Part shown: positions 13,901 to 25,900 of the stretch, piece after piece
Layout of the letters: every line of letters begins with the position of its first letter
Numbering within the stretch: the stretch's first letter is position 1
From: Cinclus cinclus
Taxonomy: Eukaryota > Chordata > Aves > Passeriformes > Cinclidae
Assembly: GCF_963662255.1 (NCBI RefSeq)
Contig: NC_085049.1
Coordinates: 63,597,158-63,661,157 of the forward strand
DNA: 64,000 nucleotides
Reading direction: 5' to 3'
The notes under the pieces: generated by a model
The model's input: the letters and a program-made list of their open reading frames with translations, nothing else
What the model was told of the DNA's origin: nothing
The model's database searches: none
Position numbers and translations under genes: made by a program

Positions 13901-16900
13901 TGCATTCAACTCTTGAGTTTATCTCAAGATGAACTTGGCATGACAGTTGCTTCACACCCACTGCCAGGTTAAAAATAAATCTTAATATGATTACAGTGAC
14001 AAATGCGTAGTCAGTGCTGAAGATAATTTAAAAAAATTAAAAGAGCATTGAAATTTAGCTCCTGTTGTTTTGCAGGCTTTTGAAATTGGAAAGGTTCACA
14101 TTATCTTTCTTCCCTGTGTTTTCTTTCTGCAGCACTTCCTCAGTTCACTCAGTTGTTGAAGGGGACATAGGGGGTGATGAAGTGAAGTTTTGGTTGTCTG
14201 CTTTAATGACAAAGCCTTTCATGGCATAATCTATAAACCACGATGAAGCTGATGGACTTTGGGTCGAGCTAGTTGAAAAACCAAATCTGTATTTGGAAAA
14301 TGCCCTGCAGACTCTTTGAATGCTTTATCTAGAAGTTAAATAAATGGTCTTAACTACAGCTGACGTTCCTGTGTTATCTAGCAGTGCTTAAACCTGGCTC
14401 CCTGCTCTCCTTTTGTTGTTTGGTCAGGGGAAAGCCTTGGGTTGTTGATTACAGTCCAGACAAAATTTGTTTGCTTTGTGTCATGCAAGTCGCCTCATGA
14501 CATTCATACAAAATTTTTGTCTCATCCTATAGCAAAATACATACAGTATATTGTGTGTGCATACAACTGGGGGCAGGGGAAGAATATTATCATAATATGA
14601 TGATGCATTTTGCATGAAGCACTCCAGAATGCCTCATTTGAGCTTTTGCCATTGTAATTCCATGTATAATTTCAGTGTTAAGCAATGCCCCAGGGTCAGA
14701 AAAACCCATAAGATGCAGCTGGTAGTTAACCTATGTGTCACCAGTCTGCACGGAGGATGTAAACCAGAACATTTCCATATGAATAACGCCATCTGTTTTT
14801 TAACTCCCTTGCATTTAATTCTCAGCCTTCCCCGGTTACAGCCAGTGCCCTGTAGCTCAGTTTCAGTTTCTTGTCAGAACTACCCAGTCACAGACTTTGT
14901 GACCCATAGGGTCACAAAGCAAGAAAGCGTGTCTGGAGCTCACGTTGCCCAGAGCTGACATAATGAGGAGGGAGAGCAGGGGAAAGTTGAGGCTCAGTCT
15001 GAGAGACCCTAAATAGTGCCAGATGCTGGACTGATAGGATAGCTAATAAGACCTACAGTATTAGACCTGGGGAGGGGAAAAAGGGGGGATTAATTTTTTT
15101 TTTCTTCAACCTGAGGACCTTACAAGTTTCCAAAGACAGGTGTGGACTCCATGCACATTTGAAATGTAACTTACTATGGTACTTAGAACATTTTGTTTGT
15201 CACTTTTTTTAAAGATACTTACAGATCATGCATGTGATACTAGGTTTAATTAACCACAAACTCCAGAAGAGCTGTTTTGGATTAATTCACTTTTTGCCTG
15301 AATTTAAGTGAGATACAGTAATATGTAACACTATGTAATTTATATTTTCTGTCAGTTAAGACAGTGTTGTTTTTCAAGTGAAATGCTAGATTGCTAAACT
15401 TTTTGAAAGACTTGTTTGCTTGTGAATAGGGAAAATACCCTGTATAAGGAATACTGAGTTTCAATCTTGGCCATGCTGATTTGTGTGGGATCAAGATTTT
15501 AATTTTGAATAGTTTAATGAGGACCAATGAACCTCAGCTCTGTCCTGTTGGGAGCTGGTGATAGCATAAAAATACTATAAGATCTTTCAAGAGTGAGTAG
15601 GGTGCTCCTCCTCCCCTGTAAATGTTTCAAAGGTACCAGTTAGTGTTGATTTTAATAATTGCCAACATTTAAAATCTTGTGATTCCCGTATTGTTACGGT
15701 ATCTCTGTTGAATTTGTTAATTTTCCTGTATAAAGAGCTGCTACATGGAGTAATCTTTTTGAGCCTACTTTTTGCCTTCCAAAATGGCATTTGTACATGA
15801 GTTGTGAACACTATAATACATTTCTTAAGGGCATGTTGTAAAAATAATGAACAACTTCTATATTATGCATACAGGACCAAGAAAGTAAAGCTGCAGTGTC
15901 AAACCAAAAAGGATTAAGGCAGTCCCAGGGGAGCAAATTGAAGCTGCAGAAAAACCTAACCCAGATGGTACCTGCCTTGCCTTTGGTAATAGGGAGCAGT
16001 GCCTGGAATGTCTGCGATGAGAGCTCCGTTGTTGCACTCTCTGTGTTGGTGCTTTGAAGGCTGTTCACTCATGGCAAGGGGGTTTCTGTCCTCTTTGTAC
16101 TCTGGCAGGATTTCCGGGATGCTGTGGCACATGCCTCTAGGCAACTTGGGAAGCCAGTGATTGAGGACAGAATCCTGAATCAGATCCTCTACTACCTACC
16201 TCAGCTCTACGAACTCAATCGGGACCTCCTGAGGGAACTGGAAGAGCGATTATCTCACTGGTGACTATCAATAAATGGATTCCACTCCCTCTTATGTTGA
16301 AATTTATCTGGGGGGCTTTTATGACTTGATGTGATCATGGTTTGACTCTTGTTTGTTTCATGCACCTTCCTAAATGGCAGAATTTACTTTCAAAGTATAG
16401 GAGATTATTTTTCATCTAGATGTGCTTTTGTGCCATTTAGATGCATGCCAAAATGTCCAGAAGGCATGCCGATATGTTTTTGTAGCAATCACAGTTTTTA
16501 TTTGAAATTTCGTTTTTAACTTAAAGTTCTGTTTTCTGCATGAGCATGGTAAGTGCACTGATTTCATTAGAGGAAAAGGAGACTGTTTTGAAGACTGGTT
16601 TGCATTTTAGAGGTAGTTTAGATCTACTGATCAGACACAGCGCTGGTTGACAGCTACAATCCCCTTAGAAGACCATTCTCAGTTACCACTGGTGGGTGGA
16701 GCTATATAAAACCTACTGACAAGGTCACTGCAGTGGGTAGAGACTTTCCTCACCTTGAACTAAAGTGTTCAAACAGTTCAAAGCCATTTTTAAAAGACTG
16801 TGTATGAAGTGGTTGTCATCTAGCACTAGTGTGTTGATGTGTGCCAAATAAGGTTTTTCAGAATTAGCGGCTGAGATGGGTGCCTATCTGCTGTAAGCTT

Positions 16901-19900
16901 TTTGTTCAGAACATAAACTAACACATCTTACTCTGAAAAATAGAGATATTTTGCTGCAGGGTTAAGATGTATGCTATTTTTAACTCTAATTGCATCTTTT
17001 TTGTTGTTGTTGTTTCTAGGCTTGAGCATCAAAGAATTGCTGATATATTTGTTAAAAAAGGTCCCTACCTAAAGATGTATTCAACTTACATCAAAGAATT
17101 TGATAAAAATGTTGCATTATTAGATGAACAGTGTAAGAAGAATGCAGGATTTGCATCAGTAGTCAAAGACTTCGAGGTATGGTATTCTTTTCTAAGATAT
17201 ACCCTTATATTTGAAATCACTGTTTTGTGCCTTTTTTGCAGTTGTGATCCTCCACTGGGCTTTAGAAACTGTCCCTATTTTGTTTGTGTTTTGGTGATGG
17301 GTTTTATTCCTGCAGCCTTGACTTAAGATGGGAAGAAGACAAGAGGTCTTTTGAAGGACTTGGTGTTTCAGATTCAGATTATTTTGAAAGCAAACTCAAG
17401 ATAGTTAGCATCTTTGAAGCATGGATCTTTTAATTCTGTGTTGTCTTCAGAGATGTGGATTAATGAAAACTTCAGCAGTGAGCACTCCTGTCTTTGCCTT
17501 TTTGCCTAATGGATGCTCACAGCAATCACAAAGGAGCATGTTGCCCTTGCTATCCTGTTTCCTTTATTTCTGAGAAGATTCACCTCTCTTCCTCCTAGTT
17601 CAAAGCACCTATTCTGAATCTACAGAATGAGTGCTTACTTCTGTCTTTCACGAGTGGGTAATTTTGCATGCAGTCTTCCACATGGAAATGCTTGCTCTCT
17701 AGTGTGGTGCTTAACACTGTGGCAGTAGCCCTTTTCAAAGATAAAAATCTTATCCAGTATAATCAGTAGTTGTTTGTAGGCATGTTTTTCTTTTGCTGGA
17801 ACTTTTGACTGCTGTGGAATTGTTATTTATTTTGGGTGTTTCTTTCAGATGAGCCCCCGCTGTGCTAGTCTGGCCCTCAAGCACTATCTGCTCAAGCCAG
17901 TCCAGAGGATTCCCCAGTACAGGCTCCTGTTGACAGGTACAGTCAAGCTTTTTGCAGACTTAAGCCAGTCTTCATATGCCTCAGGACACCTGTTTTCAGA
18001 CAGTTGTATCCATCTGTAAAGTGTGTTTACCTGACTTCAGATATGTGAAGCTTTTTTTAAAACATGTCACAATATGTGAAGCTCTTTTTAAAACATGGCA
18101 TGGGTTTAGAGGCTTTTCTTGCTAATATTGATTGTGGTAAGATACACAAGCAAGGTCCTAATGTTTCCAGCACTGTGGTGTGTTCTGATGGTAGATTCAA
18201 CAGTACATAGAAAACATGAAACTTATGATGATTTTTGTTTGAATCTGTGGTAATAGAAGCCTGTAATTTCCCATCCTAAAGGGTTGGAATGCTCCTGTTC
18301 TGCTTTGGGGTTTGCTTTTTTGTTTTTTGGGGGTGATGGGGCTTTAACAAATGAAAAAGGCAGTATGGAAAATTGGAACAAGGAGAAGAAAGATATCTGT
18401 GCAACTGTGAACTTCTGTAAGTGGTTTCTCCATTTCTCCCCCACCCAGGTGTTTTGTCTGTAAAATCCATTCTCTTTTAAAGGCAAAACACATGTTTTTA
18501 GTGTACGCCAGTAAGTGCTTAAGACTTGTTATCAGAGCCAGCTGAGGACTTGATTTGGAGCTAGGAAATCTGGGCTCTGTACCCTGCTCTGGCACTGGTG
18601 TGTTTGGGTGGCCTTGAGCAAGTCACCTCCATGATGCAGTGGGGTTTTTTGTCTGTAAAGGGAGGGCAGTGACAGAGGCCTCTTTTGTGAAGTATTTTGA
18701 GATATGTTTGTTGTAAGAGGGGGATGGCTCCTGTAAGGATTTGGAAATACTTAAGGCATTGTTTTTGAGAGCCATTGCTTCTTGATGAGCAATTTAAAAA
18801 TAACCTCTGTTTATATAGTAACTGCAAAATAAAATGCTACGTGACCTTTTTTTTTTGGCTCTGTAGCAGCTCATTGGCATTTCCCCAGCATGTACTTAGA
18901 CTAGTGATGCTGTGGCAGGTTCAGACTTAAGTGTTATAGAGCAGTTACCAAGTTATTAACATTGACTTTTTCATTTTAATCATCTCATTAAACTCAAGGT
19001 GTTGAAAAAACAGGGGAAACTCTTATTAAATGGAATACTCTGTAGCAAAAAATCTTAATGATACTTAATTGATGAAATCAACCCATAAAATAGCATTTGG
19101 GGAGTTGCTTTTTTTAAAAGGATATTCACTTAGGGCATGGTATAGTTTGTTATACACTTCAAAATCAGTGGAGCCTTGGGTAAGGTCAAAGGTTTTAAGT
19201 GAAACAGAGTTTAGTTGAATAGTGGATCAGGATGGAGCAAATGCCATTGTCAATACACACAGCAGAGCAAGAGGTATCAGGGATGGATGGAACTGAAACA
19301 AAATTCAGATGCTGAAGGGGAATTCTTCGTGATGATTAGCTGTCACTGTGGCTGGGACAGACTGTTTTAGACCTGAAAAAGCCTCATCCTATGCTGATGG
19401 AGATAATTGTGGGTGCAGACCTTACAGTGGCTGCCCTGCTTTAAATACACCTGCAAATGCTGCTGAAAGGAATGGGATTGCCATGCTGGTGGCAAATTTA
19501 GAAATGTAAGTTTCTGTTGTTATATGTGAACAATAAAACATATCAGGCCAAGAATGTAATTATGCTGGAGAGTGATGTTTTGGATCTGTTTCATTTTCAG
19601 CCTGTCTAGTCTTTCATGCATGTATGTTGCCCTTGAGTTCTTACTCTTCCATGTCTCTGGGGATGACCCATCTGCTTAGTTACCTTCTAACAGTTCTGTG
19701 TAATATTGAGCAATGCCTCTATAAACTTGTGCTGTATGAACATCTGGAGGATATGCAAAACATTTTTTTTTTTTTTTTTTTTCAGTGGGTGAGATGTAAC
19801 CATGGAGCAGCTGCCTAGGCTGGAGATGGGGGGGATTTGTGGGGAGAAGGGTGAGAGCAGCAGAATGAAAATAATCCAGGAAATGAAGCTGTCCGGCCTG

Positions 19901-22900
19901 AGTCAGCAGGGATTTCTTCCTATTTAGATGTTCTGTGTCAGTGGGACAGCTTTGTACTGGTAACCTGCTGCTCCTCGGTCACACCACAAGATTGTTGCAG
20001 TGCTTTGAAGTGGAGTTACTTTTGTGCTAACAAAAGCAGGAGCAGGTGGACTCATAAATCAGCCAGGGAGATGTACAGCTTAGCACTGTTTCCATTAATG
20101 ATACAGCTTCTCCAGTCCAGTAGGTGAATTTCCACTTCTTCACATACTGGCCCTGAGCACTGTACAGTAAATACTAGATAGCTTAGGGGGGAGGTTAATC
20201 AGAGGTCTCCTCTGAGAAATGAAGGAGAGGTGATACTCTTCTCCCAAAAACCTCTAATTTGAGTAGATGACTTGAGACTGTGCAATACGAACAGGCTCTT
20301 GATTGTCATAGGATAAGCCTCTCTCCTCTTTTTCACAGCATAAGGTTGGCAGAGAGTGTCTTTTATTATCTTTAACTGGTTTATAGTGAGAGGAGGCCGA
20401 GTGGGATGAAAAATTAGCCTTTTTGCACTCCACAGCTTTGCAGGTTGGAAATAGAGTTGTCAGACTCAAGGCCAATTACATGTTATGGAACAATTGCTTT
20501 GAGTTTAAATCACTTACATTAGAAAACCCAAGACAAAAAGTAGCTAATGACGCAGGAGATAATTTTAAGCAGAAGAAGTGATAGCCACTGCCCCCAGCAA
20601 GTAGGAGGAGAGAGCTGGGGGCTACTGTCAGGTAGAAGTAGGCATACAGAAATTTTCATCACAAGAACATGCTAATGTGCTTTATGTTTATTTTTGTTTT
20701 GCTTTGGGGTATCTAGCAGAATTAAGAATTTCTGAAGGTATGATTGAGGTCTTTCCAGTTTGAACAATGAAAGCTCATTTCAGAGGGGATTTTTATTTTT
20801 TTTTTTGCAAAGACATTAGATGCCATTTCACCTTAATATATGACTTCTGTATTTATTTCATCTAGGAATACTTTTGCAAAAATCTTACTGCAACATTTTT
20901 CATGTCTGTGAAATCACCTTGTCTGTATAGTTTATGCCAGTACCTCCAGAAAGCTGTTGTATGCGCAGAATTTCCAGTGTGTATTCAGAAAAGAGACTAA
21001 AAATACCTGTTTTGATGCTTCTCTGAAGCTGAGTTTTAGCTGTAAACTGAAGTCTACTTACCAGATAAAGGGAGTACTAAGATGAAAATGACCTATTTAT
21101 CATTTTCAGGATTTTACAGTTGTTTTATTGGCTGCTGCAGTTTTGTAAGACAAAGGCAAAATACAAATTTTCTGTTTTAAATACATAATTTTAAATGAAT
21201 GCAGTTATGTTAAAATCTTGATTTTTCCCTCTTCTATTCACTATTTATAATTTAAAATGCTAGAAAAGACCCATACAAAAATGGGTTTGAGTGGTGGTGT
21301 TTTGGGAAACATGTTATAAAGCATGAATAAAAAAATAATTAGTTCCCATCTTGGGTCTCTGGTTTTATGTTTCCACTGCAATTACTTTGGGTGTTAAATT
21401 GGATGTCTTCATGTACCAGGGACAGTGTCTTAGAGTGCCAGCTGTACATTTGCAGATGAGGAACTTATACCCACCTTACCTCTTGTTCCCAGCCTGTAGA
21501 GGTGAGTGTGTGGTTTGGGAGCCTTATTTCTCTATGACCTGTAGGGACTAATTTTTTATACTGGGAGATTCCCATTGGACTCTTCTGCGCTGGCCACAAT
21601 GAAGATAAAGTAGTAATTGTAAAGCTTTAATTTGTTAGCTTAATGGTGGAGTCCAAAGCATGCTATGCCTCAAGAGCATGGCACAGCTCTAACTTGAGAG
21701 ACCATCCATCCATAGGCAGGGCAGGAGAGGGCAACTGGTGTTGTATCTGTGACAGGTCCCTCCAGGTTAAATCAAATTAAACCTGGTGTGAACTCTTCTC
21801 AGTTCCTCTCAAAATACCTCCTGTTAAATTTTTTCCCCTCTTATGAACCTCTTACCAGAATAACCCAAGGTGGAGCAATATTAACTTCTTTTTTTTTAAT
21901 GGAATATATGGCCACCTAAATATGGCATTGGAATGGCTGGTAGCTACTACAGCACAAGATTTTGACGGACATGAAGGATGCAATATTGATGGAGTATAGC
22001 AGGAGAAGTTTTGGTTCCAGGTTAGATTTGTCTTAAAAGATTACATGTTAACCAAAGCCTGCTAATGATCAAGCAGAGCTCTGAGGAGAGCAGAAATCTG
22101 TGAGTGTTCCCATGGCCGAGCCAATCATGCTTCCCAGAGATCCCTCCCTGCCTCCCAGCTGGTTCCTCTTCCTGCACCCCAACCTGCTCTTCATGCTTCT
22201 CCCTTGGATCCTCCCTTAGGTCTGTGCCAAACAGTAAAATGTCAGTGCCAAATGTTTCTCTTCCTGTGCTTCTGTTTTGCTCAAAGCTTTCATTAACTGT
22301 GACAAGTTCTCTCACTTTTCGTAGCTATTTTACTGCAGAAACATGTTTCATAATTCCTTTTTAATTTTGTGCATAAGGAAAAGATTACAATACACTGAAT
22401 GGTCTCTGAGGGGCATGCATGAAGCAAGACATCTTATGAAGGCAGGAACAATTGGCTCCTGATCCTTTTTGAATGAAAGAATGAATTTGGGTAGGGCAAG
22501 CATATGGGAGTTGAATTATTTCACTCCTACATGAGGCTTGTACAACTGAGAAGCTGAAATTGAATGCTTGCTACATTACATGTAATTAGATTTCATTAGA
22601 TCTGCCAGAATATTAATACTTAATTCAAAAGGTAATTATAAATCAGTATTTCTTGCTTTTATCAATCTAATGTATATCTCTTGGAATGTCTCTGTTTTGG
22701 TTTCTTTTCATTTTATGGAGTTCAAAGCTTAGAGAGAGTAGATGGTTGACATTTTACTGAGGATATATAAAAATCTTTGATGGGGTATTGCACTTTTTGA
22801 TGAACTAGACACTCAACCAGGGAATGGAAACTCGAAGGGAATGTTTTCTTGTATAGTCATACATTTGGAGTTAATTTTAGCAAAGTAAAATAGATTTTAA

Positions 22901-25900
22901 AACTACCGAGACTTTAATGGATCGAGGGTGCCATCTAGTGGTTGAAACGCATTCATTATTGAAAACAGAAAATGCCTATTTGAACATTGAAGGATGTATA
23001 TTGTTTTTATTACAGAAAAATATTAATAATAATCAGATCTTCTGCAATGGAATACTTTTTAAATTAGCTCCCATAGACTATCTTAGATGTTCAGACAAAT
23101 ATCTATAATCTTCTAAAATTTTTGCAGCAGCTTAAATGTAAATTATTGCAAATATGTACTAATTTTTCACTTGCTTGTTTTTTTCTGGAATAATGTATAC
23201 AGTATATAGCTTTTCACTAGAGAAGACCACTATTTCAATAACCTATCTCTGTACTGATGTACTTTCATTATGGAAAGGCTAGTTTTCACTTTTAAATCTG
23301 TCAAGGTAGTAACAAAGATGAAGTAGCAGATCTTTGTCTATTAAGTAGTAGATCTGAACAGCAGATTTCCAGGAAAAATATGGGGTTTACTAGTTTCTGG
23401 TGTTGTTTATGTATTTAACAAAACTATCTTTGTATCATTTTTTTCTTTATACAGATTATTTAAAGAATCTTTTAGAAGAATCTGCAGACTATAGGGATAC
23501 TCAAGGTAAATGTCTCTTTAAAGAAATAACTGCTAATGTACCAAGGTTTCCAGATTTTAAATGCAAAATGCTAAGTCAGTAATAGAAATGTTTTCTATTT
23601 AGTTCTAGGTTTCTCAGTAGAGATACTAAAAGATTGCAAGCTTTTGTTTCAACAAAGTTTGGAGCTGGCAGTCGTATTAGCTCACACTTGAATCCAAGAG
23701 CTAAGAGCAAAGTTCCATAGACAGTTTAAACAGGTATTTCAGGCACTGCCATTAGAAGAGACAGTCCCTTGCATCTGTAGACCTTTAATAGGTGGCCTGC
23801 TCTCTCCAGCTATGAGCCTTTCTGGCCTCCTCCTCTCTCTGTGTGCCAGGAAAAGCATCCATGTGGCAGAAGTGAGCAATATCAAGGAGCTGCCATGGGT
23901 AATATTTAACCTGAGGAGTTCTCCAGTTTGTCTTGTCAGAAGCTGCACAAAAACATATTACTTACACAGGGTTGCCTGCATGTGGGGAGAAAGGGGATCA
24001 GAGGAAATGAGAAGTAATTGGTGATGAAGAGGAGACAGGACCATGCATTTTGTAGCAGTGCAGGATTAAGATGGTTTAACTCAAGTACATCAATGCAATG
24101 CACATTCAGGCTATTTCCTTCTTCAGAGTGTGCCTCAGCAGTATAAAAACTGCTCCCAGTTGATGTTTCCATTTAATTTGCCTGAGACTCTGTCACATTT
24201 GTATGAATTCATTACCTTTAGAAGGGTTGTTCAGATGTAATTGATTGAACTTCAATAAATTAATACCTTCAATGTATTGAACCAAGTTTTCTTTGTTTGC
24301 TGGTACAGTACCATGAAATATATGAATAAATATATTTCTTAGGACATTTAGACATATTTGAGTGTGTTGAAGATACAAGCCAAAAATATTTTAACTGATG
24401 GCTCTTCAAGAGAGAGAAAAATTCATCTTGCACTTCTTATGGCTGTGAACAAAACAGTACTTGCATTGCATATTAAATAGTTGGCCACTTGAAAAGAGAG
24501 CAACCTAATACTTCACTCTTTTGTGGTTTCTCCAGCTTCTCTGTTTTTCATAGTTGCATCTTTCACAGTGTTTTTCTCCCCCTTCTTATATCAAAGATAG
24601 AAGCTGAAGCTAAGCTATAACAACAACTGTTAATTTAGCATTTGACATATTTGGTAGTCCATCTTAGAATTTGGGTAAGAAAAGAGAATCTAATCTTTAG
24701 TCACCAAGATCTCTATTGTAATAGTTGAGCTTAACTTACTTCTAACTTTGCTTAGTTGTCTAATTCCACTGAAGGGCCTGGGAGTGAAGGGGAGGAGTGG
24801 AGAGGGAGACTAGGTTTGGTTGTGATTAGTACTCTTGGAAAAAGACCCAAATAGCAAAATTCTTCTTGCTGACCTTCATTTGAATACATTACTTCAGCTA
24901 AGTGCTATAAGTGGAATGCTCTTCCCTGCCAAAAAGCACTTTGTTTATGGACTTTGACCCTATAGATTATTTTGTGTTGTTGTTTAGATTCATTTAGTGT
25001 TGGCTGCATAAATAGCCCTGAGATCCTGGAACCTTCCCTTCAATAGCCAGCAAATTTTATAATTTTCTCTAAAATTCTTCAGTCTTTCTTAAAGACAATG
25101 AATAAAATTTTAAGGTTTTATTATACATATATATATATATATATATAGTAACTGAGAGATGAAGGAAAGTATAGCAGAGAGAATCAGGTACTCATTCTTA
25201 TCTTTGTGAATTTAGCTACACTTCCCTTCATCTTCTTTCACGTAGGTGGGAGTTGGGAGAGGGTTTTGCATGAAGCAGCTCCAACATTTCCTAGAAAGAA
25301 ACCATCAGCTGCATTTCAGCTGGCTTGCTTGATACCGTGACATCTATACCAAAGCTTAAATTGTGGTCAAATGTTTGATATGTGCTATGTATTTTAGCTG
25401 TTTGACTCTGTGCTTGCATTGCCTTGGTTTGTGACCATCTTTTACAAAAATTCTCCTTTGATTGGCTTAGAAGGAGCTTTTTGTTCATGTCTGTTTAGCT
25501 TCTTATATGGCTTCCTGGCTTTCTGAACCTTTCCATTCAGAAAGCTCTGTCTTTTAACATACTTCCTTTCTGAATATGAGTCAGCAGTAAAGGAAGCATA
25601 TGCATTCTATGGTACTAATACTCTAATGATTATCTAGGAAAAAACCCCAAGGCTTTGGTTTTACCTGGTTTGGTAGACTTCTCTGTGGACTTTTAATCAA
25701 ATTATTCCTTTCTTTGAAGTGCTTGACTGTAATTCAGTGATTCAGAAAGTGTTAAATGTTTTAGAGACCACATTTCATCAGAATAGTTGTTCTAGCTTTC
25801 TGTTAAGTGTCTTTCTTCTACTTAAGTAAATTGCAGATTTTTGAATAACATCCTTGTATACAATGGACCCTTGGACTGAACCCTCACTGTACTCACATAA

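Larger units (their letters stand above)
7758..16108 (+). other. Largest FGD6 intron in the window (8.35 kb), rich in inverted repeats
   Basis: There is no coding exon of FGD6 here. The intron contains several perfect inverted repeats (8042-8075, 9440-9463, 12820-12839, 12887-12931, 13047-13067), a T-rich low-complexity block (13182-13297) and AT-rich partial repeats near 11171-11235. At 14133-14344 there is a possible terminal exon or coding relic. Remaining open frames, such as 14614-14958 and 10277-10645, show no domain. Confidence 0.6.
17937..23454 (+). other. FGD6 intron (5.5 kb)
   Basis: This intron holds a tandem duplication at 18041-18100, an ancient MIR-type SINE at about 18550-18710, and a poly-T run at 19763-19782. 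Other open frames (18223-18827, 22022-22364) lack domains and overlap on opposite strands. No further gene was seen. Confidence 0.6.

Noticed and set aside
17177..17326. Extension of the FGD6 exon frame past its donor
   Set aside because: A good GTATGG donor lies at 17177, and the next exon joins in phase with the conserved DH motif. The extension is intron read-through.
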